In this document: positions 1 through 5,600 of the stretch, piece after piece
Numbering within the stretch: position 1 is the first letter of the stretch
Layout: every line of letters starts with the position of its first letter
DNA from: Conexibacter sp.
GTDB lineage: Bacteria; Actinomycetota; Thermoleophilia; Solirubrobacterales; Solirubrobacteraceae
NCBI GenBank assembly: GCA_025964295.1
Contig: JAOPZD010000178.1
Coordinates: forward strand, 1-7,851
Direction of reading: 5' to 3'
Length of the DNA: 7,851 nucleotides
Position numbers and translations under genes: made by a program
The notes under the pieces: generated by a model
Databases searched by the model: none
What the model was told of the DNA's origin: nothing
What the model saw: the letters and a program-made list of their open reading frames with translations, nothing else

Positions 1-1
1 C

Positions 2-139
2 GACCTCGATCTCGTCTTCGAGGCAGCGGAACTGCGAGCAGACCCAGGCCTGACGCTTCTGCTGGCCACCCCGGACCAGGGATCGCCGACCGAAGTGGCG
101 CTGCACCGGCTCGGCGCGATGACAGCGCGCGGTGAGTGA
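2..139 (+). CDS. C-terminal end of an XRE-family regulator with MmyB-like ligand-binding domain (partial)
   Basis: Frame 2 is open from the window edge to TGA at 137-139 and gives 45 residues. The segment DLDLVFEAAELRADPGLTLL followed by a T-P-D-Q-G-S-P-T motif matches the end of the MmyB-like domain found C-terminal to an XRE helix-turn-helix in many actinobacterial regulators (family pattern: L-x-L-x-Y-E-x-L-x-L-P-x-D-P-G ... E-P-G-S-P-S ... A-L-x-x-L). The DNA-binding half lies outside the window. Such proteins are cytoplasmic transcriptional regulators thought to bind a fatty-acid-like ligand; which genes this one controls cannot be read here. No other gene follows closely on the same strand. 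The family call rests on a short segment, so it is good but not certain. Confidence 0.7.
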   Translation, partial: DLDLVFEAAELRADPGLTLLLATPDQGSPTEVALHRLGAMTARGE

Positions 140-310
140 CGGCCTGCCCATGACCGGCGTCCCGTGTCGGCCGCCCGATCGGGCTCAGCCTCGGCGGCGC
201 ATCGCGCCGTCGCCCCCAGGAGGGCAAAGGGCAAACGCGGGCCGTAGGACAAACTCCCGACTGCTCCTTTGAGGCACAAGCGCTAGCGACGGACCGGCTG
301 CGTCGCACTA
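140..310. other. Intergenic stretch after the regulator, with palindromes and no gene
   Basis: No credible coding frame is seen. It holds a 12-bp perfect palindrome at 173-184 (GCCCGATCGGGC) and an inverted repeat whose arms are 280-286 and 308-314 (GCGCTAG/CTAGCGC), with GCGAC/GTCGC continuing inward. The second could be the hairpin ending the regulator transcript, but no T-run follows it. Confidence 0.4.
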
Positions 311-421
311 GCGCTGTGGACGTCGATCACCGCGACGGCAAGCGACGGCCGCACCGTCACCGGGACCCGCACCTACCGGACATGCGCGACCAAGCGCGGC
401 TCGCGAGGCCCCGAGCTCTAG
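311..421 (+). pseudogene. Probable C-terminal remnant of a secreted Ser/Thr-rich protein
   Basis: The frame from 311 to TAG at 419-421 reads ALWTSITATASDGRTVTGTR, then T-Y-R-T-C-A-T-K-R. The pattern of alternating Thr/Ala/Val with 'DGRTVTGTRTY-x-T-C' resembles the last beta-strands of Ig-like or repeat-containing extracellular proteins common in soil actinobacteria, which often end in a T-C-basic tail. The frame is closed upstream by TAG at 284-286 and has no start codon or ribosome binding site, so at most this is a fragment of a lost gene. It lies in the same frame as the gene beginning at 500, but a stop separates them. This rests on pattern recognition over about 30 residues. Confidence 0.35.
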
Positions 422-499
422 CCGCCGCGGCTGTCGCCTTGGACGAGGTTCGACAGTGGCGCTGAGCATGAAAAGCGGCAGCGAGGGAACGCTGTAGCC

Positions 500-844
500 G
501 TGCACGCCGCTCGGTCTACACGGGAGTGGATCGCCGGTATTCCCTTCTCGCGTGGCTCGTCGTTCTTCGGGCGCTTGAGCCTGGTGGGCGGAACGCTGGT
601 ACTCACCGACGAGGCGGTCCTGTTCAGGCCCTTGGTCGGACTCGGCCGAGCCAAGGAAATCCCGCTGTCCGACATTGACGATGTGAGCGGGTATCTCGAC
701 GGGTCACCGCGGCTCCAGATCCTGGCCCGCGGTTGCAAGCCGCTCGTATTGGGCGTCGTCCCGACCCGCACCACGACCTTCTGGTCCAGTGACACGTCCG
801 CACGGGACGACGCCGTCGCCGCGATCAGCGCTGCGCGCTCATAG
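500..844 (+). CDS. Small PH/GRAM-like domain protein, function unknown
   Basis: This encodes 114 residues from a GTG start, the only start codon available after the in-frame TAG at 419; a GAGGGA stretch at 483-488 lies 11 bases upstream as a plausible ribosome binding site. The core GGTLVLTDEAVLFRPL, followed by K-E-I-P-L-S-D-I-D-D-V and later P-R-L-Q-I-L, matches the strand pattern of small bacterial pleckstrin-homology/GRAM-type domains: a 'G-x-L-x-L-T-D-x-x-L-x-F' hairpin, then an 'I-P-L-x-D-I' strand. The C-terminal A-R-D-D-A-V-A-A-I helix fits the capping helix of that fold. There is no signal peptide or membrane segment, so it is likely cytoplasmic. The specific role is unknown. It converges with the methyltransferase gene across a strong hairpin. 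Confidence 0.55.
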   Translation: MHAARSTREWIAGIPFSRGSSFFGRLSLVGGTLVLTDEAVLFRPLVGLGRAKEIPLSDIDDVSGYLDGSPRLQILARGCKPLVLGVVPTRTTTFWSSDTSARDDAVAAISAARS

Positions 845-875
845 TCGCTAGTAGGGGAATAAGACCGACACAGGT

Positions 876-944
876 CGCTGTCGCCCGCTGCTGCTTCGGA
901 CGACGAACAGCAGCGGGCCGCTCGCTGCATGGAAAGCGACAGCG
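876..944. terminator. Nested hairpin between convergent genes, probable bidirectional terminator
   Basis: The inner stem pairs 884-893 (CCCGCTGCTG) with 908-917 (CAGCAGCGGG) perfectly; after one bulged C it continues as 895-898 (TTCG) with 904-907 (CGAA) around a 5-base loop. An outer 9-bp arm at 876-884 (CGCTGTCGC) is the exact reverse complement of 936-944; it shares base 884 with the inner stem. The hairpin sits between the ends of two genes pointing at each other, as expected of a shared terminator. Neither strand has a proper T-run, which is common in high-GC actinobacteria. Confidence 0.55.
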
Positions 945-984
945 CCGGGCGGGCCCGGCGGCTCGCTGCTGAGCTGCTCGGTTG

Positions 985-1608
985 TCAGGAGCGGCGTCGC
1001 GCTCGGATCACGGCCTCGACGCCGGTACCGGCCATCGGCCGCGGACGCTCATCGGCGACGATCGGCTGCCACTGGCCCGGATCGAGGGCGGCGAGCGCGG
1101 CCTCGACAGAGATCTGCACCTGCCCGGCCGCGGCCGTCACGGCTCCGGTGGCCGGGTCGATCGGGCGATGGCCAACCAGGAACAGGGTCCCGCCGCGAGC
1201 GACCCCTGTCGCCATCCGCTGCACCATCTCCTCAACCGATCCCGCCGCGTGGACATACAGGCAGACCACCAGGTCGTACTCGTCCCGCTGAGGCGTCCAG
1301 GTCGCAAGATCGGCCTCGACCCAGTCGACGCGCTTGGCAACGTCCGGTCCTATGGCCTCGGCCGTCGACCGGGCATAAGCCAAGGCCGTCGCGGCGAAGT
1401 CAACCGCGGTCACGTGCCATCCGCTCGCAGCGAGCCAGAGCGTGTCGGACCCGTGGCCGCAGCCCGCATCGAGAGCGCGTCCGGGACGCAGGTCACCGAT
1501 CTCGGCGGTCAGATGGGCGTTCGGGAGCCGCTGCGCGACGCGATCCCCGTGCGCGCGCACGGCCTGCGACCAGCGCTCTTCCCAGAAGTTTCGGTCGTAC
1601 TCGTTCAT
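985..1608 (-). CDS. Class I SAM-dependent methyltransferase
   Basis: This encodes 207 residues with ATG at 1606-1608. It opens with an F-W-E-E-R-W segment typical of small Methyltransf_25/TehB-like enzymes. Motif I, ALDAGCGHG, is at residues 45-53; the acidic residue ending strand 2 is D70 in VTAVDF; D100 in VEADLATW fits the adenine-contacting position; YDLVVCLYVH at 111-120 is strand 4; and RGGTLFLVGH at 138-147 is strand 5. The enzyme should transfer a methyl group from S-adenosylmethionine in the cytoplasm. The substrate cannot be read from sequence: TehB-like and thiopurine-methyltransferase-like members act on metalloid or small thiol compounds, but that would be a guess here. The length is normal and the frame intact. 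No clear Shine-Dalgarno site precedes the start. It is a single gene with no operon partner. Confidence 0.88.
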   Translation of the reverse strand: MNEYDRNFWEERWSQAVRAHGDRVAQRLPNAHLTAEIGDLRPGRALDAGCGHGSDTLWLAASGWHVTAVDFAATALAYARSTAEAIGPDVAKRVDWVEADLATWTPQRDEYDLVVCLYVHAAGSVEEMVQRMATGVARGGTLFLVGHRPIDPATGAVTAAAGQVQISVEAALAALDPGQWQPIVADERPRPMAGTGVEAVIRARRRS

Positions 1609-1827
1609 ATCGGCTAGCGGCGCTGCTGGTCGTCGGCGGTCATATGCATCCGTCTTGGTGTCCCGACAGGACTACCGCATCATCGACGCTCCGTCCCAGC
1701 AGTGGCCGTCCCAGCAGTGGCGCTGCTCGCCGTGCTCTTCGGTTCGACACAACCGCTGCTCTTGCTGACTACGGTGAGGGAGCGCCTCGAATGGCGATCG
1801 CTTGGCTGTCGCTTCGGACTGCGATGA
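1609..1827. other. Non-coding stretch between the methyltransferase and the IS110 relic
   Basis: No convincing gene is seen. It should contain the promoter of the leftward methyltransferase gene and, toward its right side, the outer end of the IS110 relic, but neither boundary can be fixed from sequence alone. A 15-bp tandem duplication lies at 1693-1722. Confidence 0.4.
1693..1722. repeat. 15-bp direct tandem duplication
   Basis: GTCCCAGCAGTGGC occurs at 1693-1706 and again at 1708-1721; the unit is 15 bp and differs only at its last base (C versus G). It lies in non-coding DNA and looks like a recent slippage duplication. Confidence 0.8.
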
Positions 1828-1867
1828 AGGAGGGCCTCCTCGGTGAGACGCTGGACGTGTCACCGAG
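1828..1867 (+). other. Hairpin leader upstream of the IS110 transposase start
   Basis: A 12-bp stem with one mismatch pairs 1839-1850 (CTCGGTGAGACG) with 1856-1867 (CGTGTCACCGAG) around the loop CTGGA. A competing 5-bp stem, AGGAG/CTCCT, lies at 1828-1840. The structure ends 10 bases before the transposase Shine-Dalgarno site. In IS110-group elements the non-coding end upstream of the transposase encodes the guide (bridge/seek) RNA, so this may be part of such an RNA or a translation-control hairpin. That assignment is inference; the inverted repeat itself is directly visible. Confidence 0.35.
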
Positions 1868-1893
1868 AAGCGAGTCCAAGGAGGCCCGTGTTC

Positions 1894-2133
1894 ATGTTGC
1901 GCGCTGGATTGGATCTGAGTCGCCGCAAGGTCGACGTGTGCCTGGTGTCGCCGGCGGGTGAGATCGTCAATGAGGGGGCCTCGCCACCGGATGCGGACGG
2001 GTTGCGCGGGCTGGCGGCGCGCGCCTCGATGTCGGGCTCGCCCGTTCGCGGGGTGATCGAGTCGATGAACGGCACGCGGTTCGTCCACGACCGCCTCGAA
2101 GAACCGGGCTGAGACGTGCTGATCGCCGACGCG
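1894..2133 (+). pseudogene. IS110-family transposase, N-terminal fragment
   Basis: The ATG at 1894 follows a strong AAGGAGG at 1878-1884 with 9-base spacing. The product begins M-L-R-A-G-L-D-L-S and contains V-I-E-S-M-N-G and F-V-H-D-R-L-E-E, hallmark segments of the RuvC-like DEDD domain of IS110-family transposases. D7 (GLDLS) and E56 (IESM) would be the first two catalytic acids. The frame stops at TGA 2110-2112 exactly where the family has Trp ('LGW-D-V-L-I-A-D-A'); D-V-L-I-A-D-A follows right after the stop, and similarity ends near 2133. The second pair of Asp residues, the middle of the protein and the Ser-containing C-terminal domain are missing, so it cannot function. A normal family member is about 330-420 residues. 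Confidence 0.8.
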
Positions 2134-2465
2134 ACCACCGCGCGAGCGCGAGCCCGACGCTGGTCGTCGTGGCTGACCGTCCTTCTCTGAGACATCCGAC
2201 CGTCCTCTCGCTCCTATACGGCGTCCCAGGCCGGGCCGTGGAGGGCGATTGCTTGCGACGCGTCAGTCGCTCGATGCGCGCGAACTTTCATTACCTGCCG
2301 GATAGCTACAGCAGATGTCTGCATGGCTACTAACAGAAACCTGGACCTGCGCTGCCGTCTTGACCCCGACAGTGCTAGCCGCGAGTCTTAATGGTCAGGG
2401 CGGCGCGTCCGTTGGCGCGTCTTAGAAATCAGCCGCGGTGCGTCCGTTGGCTGTTGTGCCAGTCC
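2134..2465. other. Non-coding stretch upstream of the secreted hydrolase
   Basis: No gene is recognisable. It should hold the hydrolase promoter; a TTGACC at 2360-2365 is a possible -35 box, but no good -10 box lies at normal spacing. A 12-bp direct repeat, GCGTCCGTTGGC, occurs at 2405-2416 and 2440-2451, 35 bp apart start to start, and could be a regulator site or a chance duplication. Confidence 0.4.
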
Positions 2466-2479
2466 TGGGGGCAGCCCCA
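2466..2479 (+). promoter_or_regulatory. Small hairpin enclosing the ribosome binding site and start codon of the hydrolase
   Basis: TGGGG at 2466-2470 pairs perfectly with CCCCA at 2475-2479 around the tetraloop GCAG. The G-run is the only candidate Shine-Dalgarno sequence, and the final A is the first base of the ATG. A 5-bp G-C-rich stem at this place would lower translation initiation unless melted. Confidence 0.35.
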
Positions 2480-4641
2480 TGCGGTTTGCACGAGCGATCT
2501 TCGCGCGGTTCATTCGCGCGCGCATATGGCTCCTTTTGCCTGTCGCGCTCGGCGGTGCCTTTGCTGCTGCTGCGATCCCGGATGGTCACGTGGGCGCTCA
2601 GACCCCCACAGCGCCGACTACCACCACGGCGCCGACTACCACCACGGCGCCGCCCACGACCAGCGGACCGACCACCACCGGACCGCCCACGACCAGCGGA
2701 CCGACCACCACCGGACCGACCACCACCGGACCGACCACCACCGGACCGACTACCACCACCGGACCGACTACCACCACCGGACCGACCACCACCGGACCGA
2801 CTACCACCACCGGACCGACCACAGGCCCTACGACAACCACGCCTCCTGACGTGCCGGTCACCGAACGGGTCTGGACGAAGGGTGCGGACGGCAACGACAA
2901 GACCGATTTCGGCCCGGGCGACGAGATCCTTTATGTGGCGCAGATCAACAACGTCGGCACCGCGCCGTTCAACGCCGCGCTTTCCTTCCGCGCATGGGAG
3001 TTGGGAAACCCCAGCGTCGTGGTTTATGGCGGCACCCAGGATGTGACGCTCGCGCCCGGCAGTTCCACCTACAGCGCGAAAGGAAGTGTGCCCAAAGACG
3101 CCAAGCCCGGCAGCTACATCGCCTTCGCTCGCGTGGTGACCCCTAAAGACCCAAACCCAACGGCACGGCCGCGGCATACCGAAATCGCGATCTTTCACGT
3201 CACCGCCCCGAAGCCCAAGCCGAACCCCGGCAAGCCCAAGCCGAACCCCGGCAAGCCCAAGCCCGGCGAGCCCAAGCCGACGCCCGGCGAGCCCAAGCCG
3301 ACGCCGCCGCCAAACTACGTCGCGCTCGGGGACTCGTTCTCGGCGGGTGAGGGCGTTGAGGGGTTTGAGCCCAAAACTTGGATGCCAAGCAACCAGTGCC
3401 ACCGGTCGGACCGCGCGTACCCGGTCCTCCTCAGCCAAGATGTTCCCGGCCTCACCCCCTTCGTGTCTCGCGCGTGCAGCGGCGCGTACACCGACGACCT
3501 CTGGGCGACGGGGCACAAATGGCCCGAGCCGGCGCAACTCGAAGCGGGCGGCGGCTCGACGTGGGACAACACAAAGGTTGTGACGATCACGATCGGCGGC
3601 AACGACGTCGGCTTCCCGCAGGTGATGACGTCCTGCGTGCTCGGCTTGAATCCGACGACGATCCTGCAGGCCATTACTGGGCAGGCGCCGACCTGCCGCC
3701 CGCTCCTTGAGGAGGCATCAGGGCGTATCGACGCGCTTGGAGGGACGGCGAAGGACAAGAAGACACCTGACGGGCAGAAGATCCATTCGATCGAAGACGT
3801 GATTCGCGGCATCCACGACAAGGCGAAGAAAGCAACGATCTACGTGGGCACCTACCCGAAGCTCTTCACCACCGAGGAGATCCAGGGGTGTCTGATAAGG
3901 CCCCAGTACATCCCCGGCGCCTTTTTTTGGTATCTCGATGGCCATTTCATGAAGTCCGCCAATCGCCGAATCGAACAAACGAACACGGCGATCCTGAACG
4001 CGGTCGATCAGGTTCAGGCTGACAAGATCGACGTGAAGCCGGTGAATGTGTCATTGAAGTTCGCAGGCCACGAACTCTGCACCCTCGGATCGTGGATCAA
4101 CACCATCGACCCGAAGAACCAGGCATATTCGTTCCACCCGAATGCCGACGGCCAACGCTGCGGCTACGAAGCGGCCTTCTTAGAGGCGATGTCACGACCG
4201 GCGCCGCCGGACTGCGCCGCGAAAGCGGCAAGTGCGCCTCGGGTCCTCTCGCGCGATGCGATCGCGCCGGCCGTTGAACGTGACGCGGCGACGGCCGCGC
4301 AGAGGCTCGAACGGACGGGAATGCGTGCTCTCGCACGGGCGGGGCGCCTCAGGGCGGTCGCACACGGCCTGACGCGCGGGATCTGGACACTCGCGCTCCG
4401 CGCAGGTATTACCAACCCCAGGGGCGCTCGCGCCGAGCCGCTCGCGCAGATCCGTGTCAAGTTCCGCGGACACGGCGCCCGGACCGTCACCGCGCCCCTG
4501 CGCACGGCAGCCAGACGACTGTTCCGCCAGGCGCCCCGAGCGCAGCGCGTCAAGCTCATCATTCGTTTTACAAGACCCGACCTCAGGCCCAATCGTGAGC
4601 GGGTCGTGATCGCCGAGCGCACTCTGGCACTTCGTCCGTAG
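2479..4641 (+). CDS. Secreted multi-domain SGNH/GDSL-family esterase or lipase
   Basis: This encodes 720 residues; ATG 2479 is the only in-frame ATG or GTG after the stop at 2389. Residues 1-41 form a signal peptide: an Arg-rich start, hydrophobic WLLLPVALGGAFAAAA at 17-32, and a likely signal peptidase I site after VGA (38-40). A Thr/Pro/Gly linker (42-122), a beta-rich CARDB-like region (about 125-243) and a Lys-Pro linker (245-278) follow. The SGNH hydrolase domain spans about 279-570: block I ALGDSFSAGEG with nucleophile S286, block II RACSGA with G335, block III TIGGNDVGF with N375, and block V SFHPNADGQ with H553. The usual Asp three residues before the His is Y550, as in Ser-His dyad enzymes of the Streptomyces scabies esterase type. 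Eight Cys residues in the catalytic region suit an exported, disulfide-bonded enzyme. A basic tail (about 580-720) is unusual. The substrate, some ester or lipid, is unknown. Confidence 0.88.
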   Translation: MRFARAIFARFIRARIWLLLPVALGGAFAAAAIPDGHVGAQTPTAPTTTTAPTTTTAPPTTSGPTTTGPPTTSGPTTTGPTTTGPTTTGPTTTTGPTTTTGPTTTGPTTTTGPTTGPTTTTPPDVPVTERVWTKGADGNDKTDFGPGDEILYVAQINNVGTAPFNAALSFRAWELGNPSVVVYGGTQDVTLAPGSSTYSAKGSVPKDAKPGSYIAFARVVTPKDPNPTARPRHTEIAIFHVTAPKPKPNPGKPKPNPGKPKPGEPKPTPGEPKPTPPPNYVALGDSFSAGEGVEGFEPKTWMPSNQCHRSDRAYPVLLSQDVPGLTPFVSRACSGAYTDDLWATGHKWPEPAQLEAGGGSTWDNTKVVTITIGGNDVGFPQVMTSCVLGLNPTTILQAITGQAPTCRPLLEEASGRIDALGGTAKDKKTPDGQKIHSIEDVIRGIHDKAKKATIYVGTYPKLFTTEEIQGCLIRPQYIPGAFFWYLDGHFMKSANRRIEQTNTAILNAVDQVQADKIDVKPVNVSLKFAGHELCTLGSWINTIDPKNQAYSFHPNADGQRCGYEAAFLEAMSRPAPPDCAAKAASAPRVLSRDAIAPAVERDAATAAQRLERTGMRALARAGRLRAVAHGLTRGIWTLALRAGITNPRGARAEPLAQIRVKFRGHGARTVTAPLRTAARRLFRQAPRAQRVKLIIRFTRPDLRPNRERVVIAERTLALRP
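2602..2841 (+). repeat. Low-complexity 15-bp repeats encoding a Gly-Pro-Thr linker
   Basis: Tandem units of ACCGACCACCACCGG type (15 or 18 bp) encode G-P-T-T-T and G-P-T-T-T-T motifs, preceded by A-P-T-T-T-T units. Unit length varies in multiples of three, which keeps the frame. The segment is a flexible, probably O-glycosylated spacer just behind the signal peptide. Such DNA tends to vary in copy number between strains. Confidence 0.85.
3211..3312 (+). repeat. Lys-Pro-rich repeat linker before the esterase domain
   Basis: Repeats of AAGCCCAAGCCGAACCCCGG type encode K-P-K-P-N-P-G twice, then P-G-E-P-K-P-T variants. The result is a stiff, positively charged spacer between the beta-rich domain and the catalytic domain, like spacers that cross or bind the cell wall. 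Confidence 0.8.
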
Positions 4642-4727
4642 CGTCTGGGTGTTTCGGTACGAGCGTGATCGAGCGTGCTAGCGACAAGGTCCGGTCGCAC
4701 AGCAGCGAGACATCGTGCACGCAGTAG

Positions 4728-5093
4728 CTGAACGCCGTCAGAGTCGCGGCGGGGATATTCGTCGTCGACCGCGGTGAACTGGGGATGCGCCACAACGCGC
4801 CGCACGACGACGATGACTTGCATCCGCGACGGGTGTTGCTGCTGCCCGGGCGCGGCTACGTCTGCGTCGCCATCGCCGACGGCCCTGGGCGCAGGTTGCT
4901 CGACCGTCGACCAGGCCGCCGCACTCGGCATCGCAGTCGGAACATCACCGGGAGGCATCACCCTCGTCGTCCCCGACGGAGTGCGCGCAGTCCAGGCACG
5001 GCTGCCCCGCCATCCGTGGCGCACCTTCCCATCGAGCACCGCACCGTCCAACTCCCAAGCCTCGGCTACCGCTGGAGATTCAAGCACGACTAA
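4728..5093 (+). pseudogene. Frameshifted remnant of a secreted or cell-surface protein C-terminal region
   Basis: Two frames join into one sensible protein. One frame gives R-R-V-L-L-L-P-G-R-G-Y-V-C-V-A-I-A-D-G-P (to about 4886). The next frame gives GAGCSTVDQAAALGIAV, then G-G-I-T-L-V-V-P-D-G-V-R-A-V-Q. The switch near 4887 is explained by one extra base in a GGG run. A second switch near 5030 would give an ending ...T-V-Q-L-P-S-L-G-Y-R-W-R-F-K-H-D and TAA at 5091-5093; that part is less sure. The pattern 'V-P-G-x-G-x-V-C ... G-C ... V-P-D-G-V' recurs in exported proteins of unknown role in Thermoleophilia-like genomes. The frame is closed upstream by TAG at 4725-4727, and there is no credible start with a ribosome binding site, so the N-terminus is gone. 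It lies 86 bp after the esterase gene on the same strand. Confidence 0.45.
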
Positions 5094-5266
5094 CAAGCCG
5101 GATCGCGGCTGCTGGGCGGGCCCGGGTTGGATGACGAAGAGGAGGGCGCCCCCACGGACACCGACCAGTAGCCCTCGGATCCTCGACCGCCGCCCGCGAG
5201 CACCGGACGCCGGGCACCGACGGCGAGGCCCTCCGCGACAGCGGCGAGGGCGCGTACGCTCGACCA
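5094..5266. other. Spacer with no recognisable feature
   Basis: No gene or clear repeat is seen between the frameshifted remnant and the small gene at 5267. Any promoter for that gene would lie here, but no consensus boxes stand out. Confidence 0.3.
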
Positions 5267-5494
5267 ATGCCGCAGCACGAGCGCGAATCGCTGCTGGCCC
5301 ATCTCAGCGACCAAGTCCGACATCTGGCCGCCACGACCGATGCTGCTCGCCACCACCCTGGCGAGCCGGACCGGCTCGTAGCCGTGCGGGACGAGGTCTT
5401 CACAATCCGAGAGACGCTGGACACGCTGGGCGTTCCACACGCCCTGGTCACGAACGCCGACTGGAACAGAGCCATCGGGACAACGTTCGATTGA
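5267..5494 (+). CDS. Small protein of unknown function (75 residues)
   Basis: The ATG start and TGA stop give a 75-residue, mildly acidic, soluble-looking protein with no signal peptide or membrane helix. Residues about 4-60 look largely helical (E-R-E-S-L-L-A-H-L-S-D-Q-V-R-H-L, later R-D-E-V-F-T-I-R-E-T-L-D-T-L). I do not recognise the family. Support for it being real comes from the balanced composition, the absence of poly-Arg or poly-Pro shadow features, and a hairpin immediately after the stop. Against it, the nearest purine-rich ribosome site (GAGGG, 5246-5250) lies 16 bases upstream of the ATG, which is too far to be convincing. Confidence 0.45.
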   Translation: MPQHERESLLAHLSDQVRHLAATTDAARHHPGEPDRLVAVRDEVFTIRETLDTLGVPHALVTNADWNRAIGTTFD

Positions 5495-5534
5495 GCGGCC
5501 TGCGTCGGCCGCGCTTCTCCTCCGGACGAGAAGC
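5495..5534 (+). terminator. Two consecutive hairpins directly after the small gene
   Basis: GCGGCC at 5495-5500 pairs with GGCCGC at 5507-5512, beginning one base after the TGA. A second stem pairs GCTTCTC at 5513-5519 with GAGAAGC at 5528-5534. There is no T-run, but the position fits a terminator. Confidence 0.45.
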
Positions 5535-5600
5535 GATAGCCGGCTGGTCGACTTTTGCTTTGCGCGACAAGGAGAAGCACCAATAGGGCACGTCGTCGTC

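Noticed and set aside
173..184. 12-bp palindrome GCCCGATCGGGC as an operator
   Set aside because: Isolated, G-C-rich palindromes of this size are expected by chance in such DNA, and no promoter can be placed around it.
982..1617. Long plus-strand reading frame of 211 codons
   Set aside because: Exactly antisense to the methyltransferase, which has clear motifs; the plus-strand protein has Arg/Gly-rich shadow composition.
1672..2088. 138-codon minus-strand frame
   Set aside because: Antisense to the IS110 transposase fragment, which has the recognised motifs and a ribosome binding site.
2360..2392. Promoter with TTGACC as -35 box
   Set aside because: No acceptable -10 hexamer at 16-19 bp; the nearest AT-rich hexamer is about 20 bp away and weak.
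2602..2841. CRISPR-like regular repeats
   Set aside because: The units are contiguous 15-18 bp coding repeats without unique spacers.
2391..3046. Plus-strand frames rich in His-His-Arg-Thr-Asp or Arg-Pro-Pro-Pro-Asp
   Set aside because: These are the two other frames of the Gly-Pro-Thr repeat tract; the esterase frame has a signal peptide and catalytic domain.
2422..3537. 371-codon minus-strand frame with Gly/Ser/Arg repeats
   Set aside because: Generated by the Thr/Pro repeat tracts of the esterase read on the other strand.
4164..5267. 367-codon minus-strand frame
   Set aside because: Antisense to the esterase tail and the frameshifted remnant; extremely Arg-rich with no recognisable motif.
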